Assembly: GCF_036688685.1 (NCBI RefSeq)
Contig: NZ_JAQQPS010000020.1
Coordinates: forward strand, 1-64,000
Length of the DNA stretch: 64,000 nucleotides
Direction of reading: 5' to 3'
Source: JALYUM01 sp036688685
Lineage (GTDB): Bacteria > Pseudomonadota > Gammaproteobacteria > Burkholderiales > Burkholderiaceae_D
The position numbers were made by a program, and so were the translations under genes. Under the pieces are notes generated by a model. It was not told the DNA's origin and did no database searches. It saw only the letters and a list, made by a program, of their open reading frames with translations. Of the stretch, positions 28,415-37,470 are shown one piece after another (position 1 is the first letter of the stretch; each line of letters opens with the position of its first letter).

Positions 28415-29431
28415 TTATGTGGGCATGCTGATCCGGTTGCGTCCCAGGTGCTTGGCGCGGTACAGGGCCGCATCGGCAATCGCGACCAGTTCGCTCGCGC
28501 TGTGCTCGTTCGAGACCAGGGCGGTGGCCGCGCCGATGCTGACCGTCACCCTGCGCGAGGGCAACTCTGCTGTACTGGTACCGGCCTGCCGGTGCCGGCC
28601 GTAGGCATCCGGCGCCACCGCCGGCACTTGCAATCCTTCCACCCGGCAGCGGATCCGTTCGGCGACGATGGCCGCCCCCTTGAGCGACTGGTTGGGCAGG
28701 ATCACGGCGAATTCTTCGCCACCGTAGCGCGCCACCAGGTCATTCGCGCGCATTTCCGCAGCCACGGCTTCGGCAATGCGTTTCAGGCACTCGTCGCCGC
28801 CCAGATGGCCATTCGCATCGTTGTAGGCTTTGAAATTGTCGACGTCGACCATCAGCAGCGACAAGGGCTGCTTGGCGCGCATGGCGCGGGTCCATTCGGC
28901 GTGCAGGGTGTCATCGAAACAGCGCCGGTTGGCCAGGCCGGTCAAGCCGTCGCGCGTGGCCAGTTGCTGCAAGGCGACCTGGGCCTCCTTCTCCTCGGTC
29001 AGGTCGCGCAGGGTTTCCACCACCGCTGTCAGGCGGCCATCGTCGTCGAAAATGGGGCTGGCGTCGGCCGCCAGGTAACGCCGTTTGCCGATGCGCGGCA
29101 TGTCGCACCAGCTTTCGGCGGTCAGGTTGGCACTCGACGGACAGGCCGTGTGGCAGGTGTACAGCTTGTCCAGTTCGCTTGCGCTGTTGGCCAGCATCAC
29201 GTCCGCCAGGGTAGGTCGCTGCTCTTCGTAAAAACAACGCCAGTGCTCGCTGGTGCCGATCATGTCGTCGGCGCTGACGCCGGTGAGACGTTCGCAAGCC
29301 TGGTTCCAGATGATGACGCGGGCGTTGCGGTCGAGTACGAATATCGGGACCGCGAGTGTCGCCATCATCTGGTAGGCGAAGGCGCGGTCGGGACCGCCTT
29401 TGACATCGATATGGCGGCTTGGGCTTGTCAT
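28415..29431 (-). CDS. PAS-GGDEF diguanylate cyclase
   Basis: 338 residues, no membrane segment. A PAS domain (about 20-130, IFVLDRNARVIIWNQACERLTG) with a Cys-rich loop containing CHTACPSS and CDMPRIGKRR is followed by GGDEF from residue 165 (LATRDGLTGLANRR, VDVDNFKAYND, active site RYGGEEF). It makes cyclic di-GMP, gated by the PAS domain. The ATG at 29431 has a GAGGA site 5 bases away; an upstream TTG at 29500 lacks one. Two FNR-like boxes lie in its upstream region. Confidence 0.9.
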   Translation of the reverse strand: MTSPSRHIDVKGGPDRAFAYQMMATLAVPIFVLDRNARVIIWNQACERLTGVSADDMIGTSEHWRCFYEEQRPTLADVMLANSASELDKLYTCHTACPSSANLTAESWCDMPRIGKRRYLAADASPIFDDDGRLTAVVETLRDLTEEKEAQVALQQLATRDGLTGLANRRCFDDTLHAEWTRAMRAKQPLSLLMVDVDNFKAYNDANGHLGGDECLKRIAEAVAAEMRANDLVARYGGEEFAVILPNQSLKGAAIVAERIRCRVEGLQVPAVAPDAYGRHRQAGTSTAELPSRRVTVSIGAATALVSNEHSASELVAIADAALYRAKHLGRNRISMPT

Positions 29432-29480
29432 TATTATCCTCAAGAGGCGGGCGACCTGCTGCGTGTCAGTCAGCAAGAAA

Positions 29481-29541
29481 TTGATTTGGAACAAGATCAA
29501 TTTTGCGCCGCGTCAGGAAATGCACGTTTGATCTAGAACAA
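29481..29541 (-). promoter_or_regulatory. Two FNR/CRP-like sites in direct repeat upstream of the cyclase
   Basis: TTGATTTGGAACAA (29481-29494) and TTGATCTAGAACAA (29528-29541) have the same core TTGATnTnGAACAA, 47 bases apart. Each differs from an FNR/DNR box (TTGATnnnnATCAA) by one base. Both lie within 115 bases upstream of the start at 29431. Binding is inferred. Confidence 0.4.
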
Positions 29542-29564
29542 ATGTCTAAGCCCAGCGGTGGAAT

Positions 29565-29951
29565 CTAGGTGGATTGTTGTAACTGCGCAATACATGCGTG
29601 CACGGCGTGCATGTGCAGCGTGACGTGGCGCACATCGCCTTCGGTCAGACAGGCTTCGAGGCGCTGCCATTCGTCTGCCAGCAACTGCATGCCCTGGCGC
29701 GTGGCGCTGATCTGCGCGGCGCGGGCATCGCGCTCGAACACGACATCCGTTTCAAGCTGTGCCAGCCGGTCTTCGGCCGCCAGTCGGTGGCGCAGCATGG
29801 CGTGAAAGCCCCAGCCCAGTCCGGCCAGCCACAGCAGTACCGCAGCCACGCTGGCCGGATGCGCGATGCCGGGCGGCGCGGCCGCCACGGCGCCGGCCGG
29901 TGCCGCCAGGATGAACATCAGGATGACGGGGCGGTAGTTGAGGAGGCGCAT
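29565..29951 (-). CDS. Hypothetical two-helix membrane protein
   Basis: 128 residues. Two hydrophobic segments (about 8-27 and 33-51, LMFILAAPAGAVAAA and VAAVLLWLAGLGWGF) are followed by a helical polar domain (RLAQLETDVVFERDARAAQISATRQGMQLLADEWQRLEA), which looks coiled-coil. ATG 29951 is supported by GGAGAG 6 bases before it. A larger frame running to 30764 is a shadow of queE. Function unknown. Confidence 0.6.
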   Translation of the reverse strand: MRLLNYRPVILMFILAAPAGAVAAAPPGIAHPASVAAVLLWLAGLGWGFHAMLRHRLAAEDRLAQLETDVVFERDARAAQISATRQGMQLLADEWQRLEACLTEGDVRHVTLHMHAVHACIAQLQQST

Positions 29952-30053
29952 GGGAATCTCTCCGCGTAAAAAGTTGTTTGCTGTCAGAAACACTAACGCG
30001 GCATTTCCTGCTGGAATTGGCAAAACGCAAGCCCTACGATGCTGACCACCGGC

Positions 30054-30073
30054 TTCTTGTTCCCGAACAAGAA
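30054..30073. promoter_or_regulatory. Operator-like palindrome between divergent genes
   Basis: TTCTTGTTC CC GAACAAGAA: two perfect 9-base arms with a two-base centre, in the gap between the membrane protein gene (minus) and queE (plus). A two-base loop cannot fold well as RNA, which favours a dimeric repressor site over a terminator. Confidence 0.4.
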
Positions 30074-30118
30074 AACTGCGCCCGCGTTGTTGCTGTGATG
30101 CTGCGGCCGCACCCACGG

Positions 30119-30124
30119 TATAAT
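30119..30124 (+). promoter_or_regulatory. -10 element for queE
   Basis: A consensus TATAAT 26 bases before the GTG start. No good -35 hexamer is found 17 bases upstream, so activation or a weak promoter is likely. Confidence 0.4.
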
Positions 30125-30149
30125 GGAAGGTTGACGAAGAGGCTAGAAC

Positions 30150-30785
30150 GTGACTTACAGCATCAAAGAAATTTTTTATACCTTGCAGGGCGAGGGCGCC
30201 CATGCCGGCCGTCCGGCCGTGTTTTGCCGGTTTTCGGGCTGCAATCTGTGGACCGGGCGCGAGCAGGACCGGGCCACAGCCACTTGCCAGTTCTGCGACA
30301 CCGATTTTGTCGGCACCGACGGCGAGCGGGGCGGCAAGTTCCGCGACGCCGACAGTCTCGCCGCCGAGATCGACAACCTGTGGCCGGCGTCTTACCCGGC
30401 CAGTAAATACGTCGTCTTTACCGGCGGCGAGCCGCTGCTGCAACTGGATGCGGCCCTGATCGACGCGATGCATGCGGTCGGCTTCATGATTGCCATCGAA
30501 ACCAACGGCACCTTGCCGGTGCCGGGCGGGGTCGACTGGATCTGCGTCAGCCCGAAGGTGGGCGCCACGCTGGTGGTGCACAAGGGCGACGAAATCAAGG
30601 TGGTCATTCCCCAGGCGGGGCAGGACCTGATCGACTACCAGCAGCTCGACTTCGCCAATTATTTCGTCCAGCCGATGGACGGCCCGCTGGCCGCATTCAA
30701 CACCCAGCTGGCGATCGACACCTGCAGGCGCAATCCGCAATGGAAGCTGAGCCTGCAAACCCATAAACTTTTACAGATTCCCTGA
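30150..30785 (+). CDS. queE: 7-carboxy-7-deazaguanine synthase
   Basis: Radical SAM enzyme that turns 6-carboxytetrahydropterin into 7-carboxy-7-deazaguanine in queuosine biosynthesis. 211 residues, GTG start. The cluster-binding cysteines are Cys31, Cys46 and Cys49 (C-x14-C-x2-C), the QueE-type variant of the radical SAM motif. YTLQGEGAHAGRPAVFCRF and FTGGEPLLQLD are family marks. Followed by queD 7 bases downstream; queC and queF are not in the window. Confidence 0.95.
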   Translation: MTYSIKEIFYTLQGEGAHAGRPAVFCRFSGCNLWTGREQDRATATCQFCDTDFVGTDGERGGKFRDADSLAAEIDNLWPASYPASKYVVFTGGEPLLQLDAALIDAMHAVGFMIAIETNGTLPVPGGVDWICVSPKVGATLVVHKGDEIKVVIPQAGQDLIDYQQLDFANYFVQPMDGPLAAFNTQLAIDTCRRNPQWKLSLQTHKLLQIP

Positions 30786-30792
30786 AGACCGC

Positions 30793-31239
30793 ATGTTGAC
30801 GATTACCCGCAAGCTCGAGTTCGATGCAGGACACCGCATTCCCGACCACAAAAGCCAGTGCCGCAACTTGCACGGCCACCGCTACACCCTCGAAATAACG
30901 TTGCAGGGCGCCGTGATCCAGGCCGAAGGCAATTCCGATAACGGCATGATCATGGATTTTTCCGATATCAAGGCGCTGGCCAAGGAACACCTGGTCGACG
31001 TCTGGGATCACGCCTTCATCGTGTATGAACGCGACGACAAGGTGCGCGAATTCCTGGCCTCGCTGCCGGGCCATAAAACCGTTGTCATCGACCGCATTCC
31101 CACGGTCGAGAACCTGGCGCAGGTCGCGTTCGATATCCTCAAGGCGGCCTACACCGACCGCTTCGGCACCGGCCTGCATTTGCATAAACTTGTGTTGCAC
31201 GAAACGCCGAATTGCTGGGCAGAGATCAGCGGTGACTGA
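30793..31239 (+). CDS. queD: 6-carboxy-5,6,7,8-tetrahydropterin synthase
   Basis: Converts 7,8-dihydroneopterin triphosphate to 6-carboxytetrahydropterin, the step before QueE. 148 residues. Zn ligands are the histidines of FDAGHRIP and NLHGHRYT; the catalytic Cys is in KSQCRNLHGH. WDHAFIVYERDD and a Glu in LHETPNCWAEI are also conserved. In operon with queE and tadA. Confidence 0.95.
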   Translation: MLTITRKLEFDAGHRIPDHKSQCRNLHGHRYTLEITLQGAVIQAEGNSDNGMIMDFSDIKALAKEHLVDVWDHAFIVYERDDKVREFLASLPGHKTVVIDRIPTVENLAQVAFDILKAAYTDRFGTGLHLHKLVLHETPNCWAEISGD

Positions 31240-31702
31240 GTCGGCCGACGAACGCTATATGGCGCTTGCCCTTGAGCAAGCGCAGCTGGCGTGGGAGCAC
31301 GGCGAGGTGCCGGTTGGCGCCGTCGTCGTCTGCGATGGTGCAGTCATTGCCACCGGCTTCAATCAGCCGATCGGCATGCACGATCCCACCGCGCACGCGG
31401 AAATCGTGGCCCTGCGCGCGGCCGCTGCCAGGGTCGGCAACTACCGCTTGCCGGGCTGCACCTTGTACGTCACGCTGGAACCCTGCGTGATGTGTTCGGG
31501 CGCAATGATGCATGCGCGCCTGGCGCGCGTGGTGTACGCGGCCAGCGACCCGAAAACCGGCGCCTGCGGCTCGGTGCTGGACCTGTTCGCGCACGGCCAG
31601 TTGAATCACCACGCCGAGGTGGCTGGTGGCGTGCTGGCCGGTGCGGCGAGCAGCATGCTGAAGGCGTTTTTCGCCGAACGGCGCGCCGCAGCGCGCGCCT
31701 GA
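31232..31702 (+). CDS. tadA: tRNA adenosine(34) deaminase
   Basis: Makes inosine at the wobble base of tRNA-Arg(ACG). Zn-site motif HAE (His55, Glu57) and PCVMC (Cys85, Cys88), plus the family stretch ALEQAQLAWEHGEVPVGAVVV. The GTG start at 31232 overlaps queD by 8 bases and gives 156 residues; an ATG at 31259 is the alternative. Linked with the queuosine genes as a tRNA-modification operon. Confidence 0.93.
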   Translation: MTESADERYMALALEQAQLAWEHGEVPVGAVVVCDGAVIATGFNQPIGMHDPTAHAEIVALRAAAARVGNYRLPGCTLYVTLEPCVMCSGAMMHARLARVVYAASDPKTGACGSVLDLFAHGQLNHHAEVAGGVLAGAASSMLKAFFAERRAAARA

Positions 31703-31785
31703 CGCGCCGGCGTGACCAGCGCGCCAGCATGATGGTATGCTGGCAGCACTGCCGCCATCACGGCCTCCCGGCCCATTCGCGCACC

Positions 31786-32712
31786 ATGCCTACCCTCAAC
31801 GCTAACGGAATCCGCATCGCCTTCGAGACAGCCGGCGACGCCAGGGGCGTGCCGTTGCTGCTCATCCACGGCCTCGGCATGCAACTGAGCGCCTGGCCCG
31901 ACCAACTGGTCGACGGCCTGGCCGAGCAGGGTTTCTATGTGATTCGCTTCGACAACCGCGACAGCGGCCTGTCCACCAAGTTCGACGCTGCCGGCACGCC
32001 CAATCTGGCGCTGGCCTGGCTCAAGTCGCGCCTGGGCCTGAAGCTGCGCCCACCGTACACACTGGACGACATGGCCAACGATGCGCTTGGCGTGCTCAGT
32101 GCGCTGGGCGTGGCGCGGGCGCACGTGGTGGGCGTATCAATGGGCGGCATGGTGGCCCAGTTGCTGGCCGCACACCATGGTCATCGGGTGCTGAGCCTGA
32201 CCTCGATCATGTCGAGCAGCGGCCGGCGCAAGCTGCCGGGGCCCACCCGCGCCGTGCGCGCCGCGATGCTGCGCCGGCCGCTTGATCCGCAAAACGTGGA
32301 CAGCGTACTCGACAATGCCGTCGCGCTGTGGAAGGCGATCGGCAGTCCGGCCTATCCCACCGCCGAACCGGTCCTGCGCCAGCGCGTGTTGCGCGCCCTG
32401 CGGCGCAGCAATTGCCCGTCCGGGGTGGCGCGCCAGACGCTGGCCATTCTGGCCGCCCCCGACCGCAGCGCGCTGCTGGCGCAACTGGCGCTGCCGACGC
32501 TGGTGATTCACGGCGCCGCCGATCCGCTGGTGCCGTGCGCCTGCGGCGTCGACGTCGCCAGCAAGGTGCCGGGTGCGCAGCTGGAACTGATCGAAGGCAT
32601 GGGTCACGATTTGCCGGCCCAGCTCATCGAGCGCCTGCTCGCCTTGATCGACCTCCACGCCCACGGTAAGATGGTCCCCGACTCCACCACGCGCCTGTTC
32701 GCCAAACAATGA
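31786..32712 (+). CDS. Alpha/beta-fold hydrolase
   Basis: 308 residues. The oxyanion segment is LLIHGLGMQLSAW, the nucleophile elbow VVGVSMGGMVAQ, the acid is in VIHGAADPLVPC and the His in EGMGHDLP. A typical triad hydrolase; substrate unknown. ATG 31786 starts the conserved part; the open frame extends upstream without homology. Its end overlaps ldcA by 4 bases, so the two are coupled. Confidence 0.88.
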   Translation: MPTLNANGIRIAFETAGDARGVPLLLIHGLGMQLSAWPDQLVDGLAEQGFYVIRFDNRDSGLSTKFDAAGTPNLALAWLKSRLGLKLRPPYTLDDMANDALGVLSALGVARAHVVGVSMGGMVAQLLAAHHGHRVLSLTSIMSSSGRRKLPGPTRAVRAAMLRRPLDPQNVDSVLDNAVALWKAIGSPAYPTAEPVLRQRVLRALRRSNCPSGVARQTLAILAAPDRSALLAQLALPTLVIHGAADPLVPCACGVDVASKVPGAQLELIEGMGHDLPAQLIERLLALIDLHAHGKMVPDSTTRLFAKQ

Positions 32713-33626
32713 TCACTCCTGTACTCGGCGTCGCCATCGTGGCGCCTGGCGGTTATTCGTCCGACACCGCCGCGCTGCCACGCGCCATCGCCATGCTGGA
32801 AGCGCGCGGCTGCATCGTCCACAATTATTATGACCACGGCCTGCTGTACCAGCGCTTCGGCGGCAGCGACGACGGCCGCCTGGGGCAGCTGCACGCGGCC
32901 ATCGCCGACCCCGACGTGCAGGTGATCCTGGCCCTGCGTGGCCAGTACGGCACCACGCGCCTGCTCGAGCGCATCGACTACCGGGCGCTGGCCGACAGCG
33001 GCAAGATCGTGGTCGGGTTTTCCGACATTACGGCGCTGCACATGGCGCTGTACGCGAAAACCGGTGCGCGCAGTTATGCCGGGCCGATGGCGGCGGGCGA
33101 CTTCGGTGCGCCAGAACCGGTGCCGTTTACCCTCGACGACTTCTGGGGCTGCCTGGCCGGCCCCACCCACCTGGTCACGGGCGAGGGCGCGGGCAACCCC
33201 GCCGTGGACCTGTGCGGAACGGTCTGGGGCGGCAATCTGGCCATGTTCATGTCGCTGGTCGGCACGCCGTATTTTCCGGCTATCGACGGCGGCATCCTGT
33301 TTTTTGAGGATATCGGCGAGCACCCGTACCGGGTCGAGCGCATGCTGCTGCAGCTGATGCAGACCGGCGTGCTGGCGCGCCAGAAGGCCATCGTGCTGGG
33401 CGATTTTTCCGGCTACCGGCTGGCGCCGGCGGACAATGGCTATGACTTCGAGGTCATGCTGGCGCACCTGCGCGAAGTGCTGCCGGTGCCGGTGTTGACC
33501 GGGCTGGCGTTCGGGCACATCGCGCACCGGGTGACCATTCCGTTCGGGGCGCAGGGGCATCTGGTGTCGGAGCATGGCCGGTTTACGTTGACGCTCTCTG
33601 ATTATCCGACGGTGCGCGTGGCGTAG
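32709..33626 (+). CDS. ldcA: Muramoyltetrapeptide LD-carboxypeptidase (S66 family)
   Basis: Trims D-Ala from recycled murein tetrapeptides in the cytoplasm. 305 residues. The nucleophile is Ser105 in GFSDITAL. The acid lies in LFFEDIGEHPYRVERML and the His in the FGHIAHRVTIPFG end. RGQYG replaces the usual RGGYG. ATGA-coupled to the hydrolase gene upstream. No signal peptide, as expected. Confidence 0.92.
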   Translation: MITPVLGVAIVAPGGYSSDTAALPRAIAMLEARGCIVHNYYDHGLLYQRFGGSDDGRLGQLHAAIADPDVQVILALRGQYGTTRLLERIDYRALADSGKIVVGFSDITALHMALYAKTGARSYAGPMAAGDFGAPEPVPFTLDDFWGCLAGPTHLVTGEGAGNPAVDLCGTVWGGNLAMFMSLVGTPYFPAIDGGILFFEDIGEHPYRVERMLLQLMQTGVLARQKAIVLGDFSGYRLAPADNGYDFEVMLAHLREVLPVPVLTGLAFGHIAHRVTIPFGAQGHLVSEHGRFTLTLSDYPTVRVA

Positions 33627-33644
33627 TGGCTTCGGTAAGGTGGT

Positions 33645-33673
33645 ATGGGCCCCGACCTTCGCCGGGGTGACGG
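33645..33673. repeat. REP-like palindrome
   Basis: ATGGGCCCCGACC TTCG CCGGGGTGACGG: the same consensus ATGGGyCCCGr-n-CGGGrTGACGG found twice at 50598-50703. It lies in the 231-base gap between ldcA and the ABC-F gene. A more degenerate inverted copy may follow at 33698-33731. Confidence 0.5.
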
Positions 33674-33857
33674 CCTTGAGAATGTTGGCTTATAAACCGT
33701 CATGCTCGCCACTGGCGAACCTGCGTCCCGGCCCCGGCCGCGATCCATAACCCGCCAACCGAAACCACGATACTAAAAATACCACCACAAGACGACGATA
33801 CCACGCCAAGCTGTTAAAATGCCCGGTTAATCCGCAACGCAATTTAAGGCTGAAACC

Positions 33858-35456
33858 GTGCTCTCTACCGCAAACATCACCATGCAATTCGGCGCCAAGC
33901 CGCTGTTCGAGAATATCTCCGTCAAGTTCGGCGATGGCAACCGCTATGGCCTGATCGGCGCGAATGGTTGCGGCAAATCGACCTTTATGAAGATCCTCGG
34001 CTCCGACCTGGAACCGTCCGGCGGCAACGTCATGCTCGATACCAACGAGCGCCTGGGCAAACTGCGCCAGGACCAGTTCGCGTTTGAAGACATGCGCGTG
34101 CTCGACGTCGTCATGATGGGCCACACCGAGCTGTGGAACGCCATCACCGAGCGCGACGCCATCTACGCCAACCTCGAAGCGACCGACGAAGACTATATGC
34201 ACGCCGCCGAACTCGAGTCAAAAGTGGCCGAATACGATGGCTACTCGGCCGAAGCGCGCGCCGGCGAACTGCTGCTGGGCGCGGGCGTGTCGATCGAGCA
34301 GCACCAGGGCCCGATGAGCGCGGTGGCGCCAGGCTGGAAGCTGCGCGTGCTGCTGGCGCAGGCACTGTTCTCGAATCCGGACATCCTGCTGCTCGACGAA
34401 CCGACCAACAACCTCGACATCAACACGATTCGCTGGCTGGAAGATGTGCTCAACGAGCGCAACTCCACCATGATCATCATTTCCCACGATCGCCACTTTT
34501 TGAACCAGGTCTGCACCCACGTGGCCGACATGGACTACGGCACCTTGAAGGTCTACCCGGGCAACTACGACGAGTACATGTTCGCCTCGACCCAGGCGCG
34601 CAACCAGCAACTGTCGAACAATGCCAAGGCCAAGGAAAAGGTCGCGGAACTGCAGGACTTCGTGCGCCGCTTCGCCGCCAACAAATCGAAGGCGCGCCAG
34701 GCCACCTCGCGCGCCAAGCAAATCGAGAAGATCAAGGTCGACGACATCAAGCCGTCGTCGCGCGCTTATCCGTTCGTGCGCTTCGAAGCCGAGAAAAAGC
34801 TGCATCGCCTTGCGGTGGAAGTCGAGGGCATTTCGAAGAAATACGATGTCCAGCTGTTCAAGAATTTCAGCATCATGGTCGAAGCAGGCGAACGCGTGGC
34901 CATCATTGGCGCCAACGGCGCCGGCAAGACCACCCTGCTCAAATCGATCGGGATGGACCTGACCGGCCTGCAGCCCGATACCGGCCGCGTGAAATGGGCG
35001 GAAAACGCCAACGTCGGCTACATGCCGCAGGATCCGACCGAAGAGTTCGCCAGCGACATGGTGCTGACCGACTGGATCAACCGCTGGACCAAAGAAGGCG
35101 ATGACGACCAGGCCGTGCGTTCGATCCTCGGCCGTTTGCTGTTCGGTGGCGACGACGTCAAAAAATCCGTGCGCGTGCTGTCCGGTGGTGAGAAGGGCCG
35201 CATGATGTACGGCAAGCTGATGCTGGGCCGTCACAATGTCATGCTGCTCGACGAACCGACCAACCACATGGACATGGAGTCGATCGAGTCGCTCAACATC
35301 GCGCTGGAAAAATACACCGGTACGCTCATTTTCGTGTCGCACGACCGCGAGTTCGTCTCATCGCTGGCCACCCGCGTGCTGGAAATCAAGGAAGACGGTA
35401 TCGTCGACTTCCAGGGCACGTATGAGCAGTATCTGAGCAGCCAGGGTATCGAATAA
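33858..35456 (+). CDS. ybiT: ABC-F family ATPase, YbiT type
   Basis: 532 residues with two ATPase domains and no membrane part, so a ribosome-associated factor. Walker A sites are GANGCGKST and GANGAGKTT, and Walker B LLLDEPTNNLDI and LLDEPTNHMDM. The first domain's signature is PGWKLRVLLAQAL where LSGG would be expected, the second LSGGEKGRMM; this pairing is typical of YbiT. A P-site tRNA linker (about 240-310) is rich in Arg/Lys. Expressed separately from the ldcA unit. Confidence 0.92.
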   Translation: MLSTANITMQFGAKPLFENISVKFGDGNRYGLIGANGCGKSTFMKILGSDLEPSGGNVMLDTNERLGKLRQDQFAFEDMRVLDVVMMGHTELWNAITERDAIYANLEATDEDYMHAAELESKVAEYDGYSAEARAGELLLGAGVSIEQHQGPMSAVAPGWKLRVLLAQALFSNPDILLLDEPTNNLDINTIRWLEDVLNERNSTMIIISHDRHFLNQVCTHVADMDYGTLKVYPGNYDEYMFASTQARNQQLSNNAKAKEKVAELQDFVRRFAANKSKARQATSRAKQIEKIKVDDIKPSSRAYPFVRFEAEKKLHRLAVEVEGISKKYDVQLFKNFSIMVEAGERVAIIGANGAGKTTLLKSIGMDLTGLQPDTGRVKWAENANVGYMPQDPTEEFASDMVLTDWINRWTKEGDDDQAVRSILGRLLFGGDDVKKSVRVLSGGEKGRMMYGKLMLGRHNVMLLDEPTNHMDMESIESLNIALEKYTGTLIFVSHDREFVSSLATRVLEIKEDGIVDFQGTYEQYLSSQGIE

Positions 35457-35467
35457 GGAAGCCAGCA

Positions 35468-36601
35468 ATGATGGAAGCACCGGTACAAATCTACGATTAC
35501 GACCACCCTGTCGAAGGCGCCAGCTGCACCGCGCAGGCGTGGGCGCGTGCGCCTGCAGTGCCATCGGCCGAACGCAAGATCGAACTGAAGGAAAAGATCA
35601 AGCGGCTGCTCAAGGAACGCGGCGCCGTGCTGGTCGCGCATTACTACGTCGATGCCGACCTGCAGATTCTCGCCGAAGAAACCGGCGGCTGCGTGTCCGA
35701 CTCGCTCGAGATGGCGCGCTTCGGCCGCGACCACGCGGCGCAGACCCTGGTCGTGGCCGGCGTGCGCTTCATGGGCGAGACGGCAAAAATCCTCAGTCCT
35801 GAAAAAACCATTTTGATGCCGGACCTGGACGCCACCTGCTCTTTGGATCTTGGCTGTCCTGCCGACGAATTCGCGGCCTTCTGCGACCAGCATCCGGACC
35901 GCACGGTGGTCGTCTATGCCAACACCAGCGCCGCCGTGAAAGCGCGCGCCGACTGGATGGTAACCTCGTCGATTGGCCTCGATATCGTCGCCCACCTGCA
36001 CGCGCAGGGCAAAAAAATCCTGTGGGCGCCGGACCGCCACCTGGGGTCCTACATCCAGAACAAGACCGGCGCCGACATGCTGTTGTGGCAGGGCTCGTGC
36101 ATCGTCCACGACGAATTCAAGGGCATTGAACTGGACCTGCTGCGCGCCGAATACCCGGATGCGAAGGTGCTGGTGCACCCGGAGTCCCCAAGCAACGTGG
36201 TGGCCCAGGCCGACGTGGTCGGTTCCACGACGCAGCTGATCGATGCCGCCCGCAACATGGACGCGAGCACCTTCATCGTCGCCACCGACAACGGCATCCT
36301 GCACAAAATGCGCCTGGACGCGCCCGGCAAGCATTTCATCGCTGCGCCCACCGCTGGCAATAGCGCCACCTGTAAAAGCTGTGCGCACTGCCCGTGGATG
36401 GCGATGAACGGCCTGGAAAACCTGGCCGCGGTGCTGGAAAATCTGTCGAATGAAATCCAGGTCGACCCGGTGACCGGCAAAGAGGCCGTGCGCGCGATCG
36501 ACCGCATGCTCGATTTCGCTGCCGCCAAAAAAGCCAAAGCGCTGCCGACCGGCGCGCTGGAACAAGAAGCTAAACTGTTTACCGGAATTGGTCCTGCATG
36601 A
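35468..36601 (+). CDS. nadA: Quinolinate synthase A
   Basis: Condenses iminoaspartate with dihydroxyacetone phosphate to give quinolinate for NAD. 377 residues. The [4Fe-4S] cluster region includes Cys in TCSLDLGCP, GSCIVHDEF and the C-terminal CKSCAHCPW, which has the CxxCxxC of the long E. coli-type enzyme. AGGAAG lies before the ATG. nadC follows with ATGA overlap, but nadB is far away at 50733-52361. Confidence 0.97.
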   Translation: MMEAPVQIYDYDHPVEGASCTAQAWARAPAVPSAERKIELKEKIKRLLKERGAVLVAHYYVDADLQILAEETGGCVSDSLEMARFGRDHAAQTLVVAGVRFMGETAKILSPEKTILMPDLDATCSLDLGCPADEFAAFCDQHPDRTVVVYANTSAAVKARADWMVTSSIGLDIVAHLHAQGKKILWAPDRHLGSYIQNKTGADMLLWQGSCIVHDEFKGIELDLLRAEYPDAKVLVHPESPSNVVAQADVVGSTTQLIDAARNMDASTFIVATDNGILHKMRLDAPGKHFIAAPTAGNSATCKSCAHCPWMAMNGLENLAAVLENLSNEIQVDPVTGKEAVRAIDRMLDFAAAKKAKALPTGALEQEAKLFTGIGPA

Positions 36602-37470
36602 GTAATTTGAGAAACCCCTTCGCCGTCTTCGACACCCGACTGCAAACCGCCTTCGAAACCAATCTGCTGGCCGCGCTGATGGAAGACGTCGGCGGCGGCG
36701 ACCACACGGCGCAGCTGGTGCCGGATGAAGAGCGCGTGCACGCGCAAGTGATCGTGCGCGAGCAGGCGGTGCTGTGCGGTGCGCCGTGGTTCGAAGGCAT
36801 CATGACGGCCATCGATCCGAATACCGACATCAACTGGATGTACGGCGAAGGCGAGTTGATGAGCGCCGGCAGCGTGGTCTGCACAATGCAAGGTTTTCCG
36901 CGCTCGCTGCTGACCGGCGAGCGTGCCGCGCTCAATTTCATGCAGCTGTTGTCGGCCGTGGCAACCGCCACGCGCCGCTATGTCGACGTGGTGGCCGGTA
37001 CCAATGCCGCCATCCTCGACACCCGCAAAACCCTGCCGGGCCTGCGCCAGGCGCAGAAGTACGCAGTGCGCGTCGGTGGTGGCCAGAACCAGCGCATGGC
37101 GCTGTACGACGGCATCCTGATCAAGGAAAACCATATCGCGGCGGCCGGTGGCGTGACGGCAGCATTAACAGCTGCTTCGGCGCTCGATGCGGGCGTGCCG
37201 ATCCAGGTGGAAGTTGAAACGCTCGACCAGCTGGCCGAAGCGCTGGCTGCCGGGGCGAGCTCGGTATTGCTGGATAATTTTGATCTGGCGCGGCTGCGCG
37301 CTGCCGTGGCCTTGAACGCGGGCAGGGCGCTGCTGGAAGCGTCGGGCGGCATCAATCTCGATACCGTGCGCGACATTGCGGAGACGGGTGTCGACCGCAT
37401 CTCCGTCGGCAGTTTGACGAAGGATATTCGGGCCACCGATTACTCGATGCGGATCGTCGAATCGCATTGA
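36598..37470 (+). CDS. nadC: Nicotinate-nucleotide pyrophosphorylase
   Basis: Turns quinolinate and PRPP into nicotinate mononucleotide. 290 residues. Conserved LLAALMEDVGGGDHTAQL, LDTRKTLPGLRQAQKYAVRVGGGQNQRM, IKENHIAAAGG and SGGINLDTV. It overlaps nadA by 4 bases, so the two form one operon. It is the last housekeeping gene before the type VI island. Confidence 0.97.
   Translation: MSNLRNPFAVFDTRLQTAFETNLLAALMEDVGGGDHTAQLVPDEERVHAQVIVREQAVLCGAPWFEGIMTAIDPNTDINWMYGEGELMSAGSVVCTMQGFPRSLLTGERAALNFMQLLSAVATATRRYVDVVAGTNAAILDTRKTLPGLRQAQKYAVRVGGGQNQRMALYDGILIKENHIAAAGGVTAALTAASALDAGVPIQVEVETLDQLAEALAAGASSVLLDNFDLARLRAAVALNAGRALLEASGGINLDTVRDIAETGVDRISVGSLTKDIRATDYSMRIVESH

Noticed and set aside
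29952..30149. preQ1 riboswitch in front of queE
   Set aside because: No short stem with an A-rich tail of the preQ1 type could be found; only a DNA-type palindrome is there.
29952..30764. N-terminal extension of the 128-aa membrane protein to 399 codons
   Set aside because: The extra 271 codons lie antisense to queE, and the ribosome site with the hydrophobic start is at 29951.
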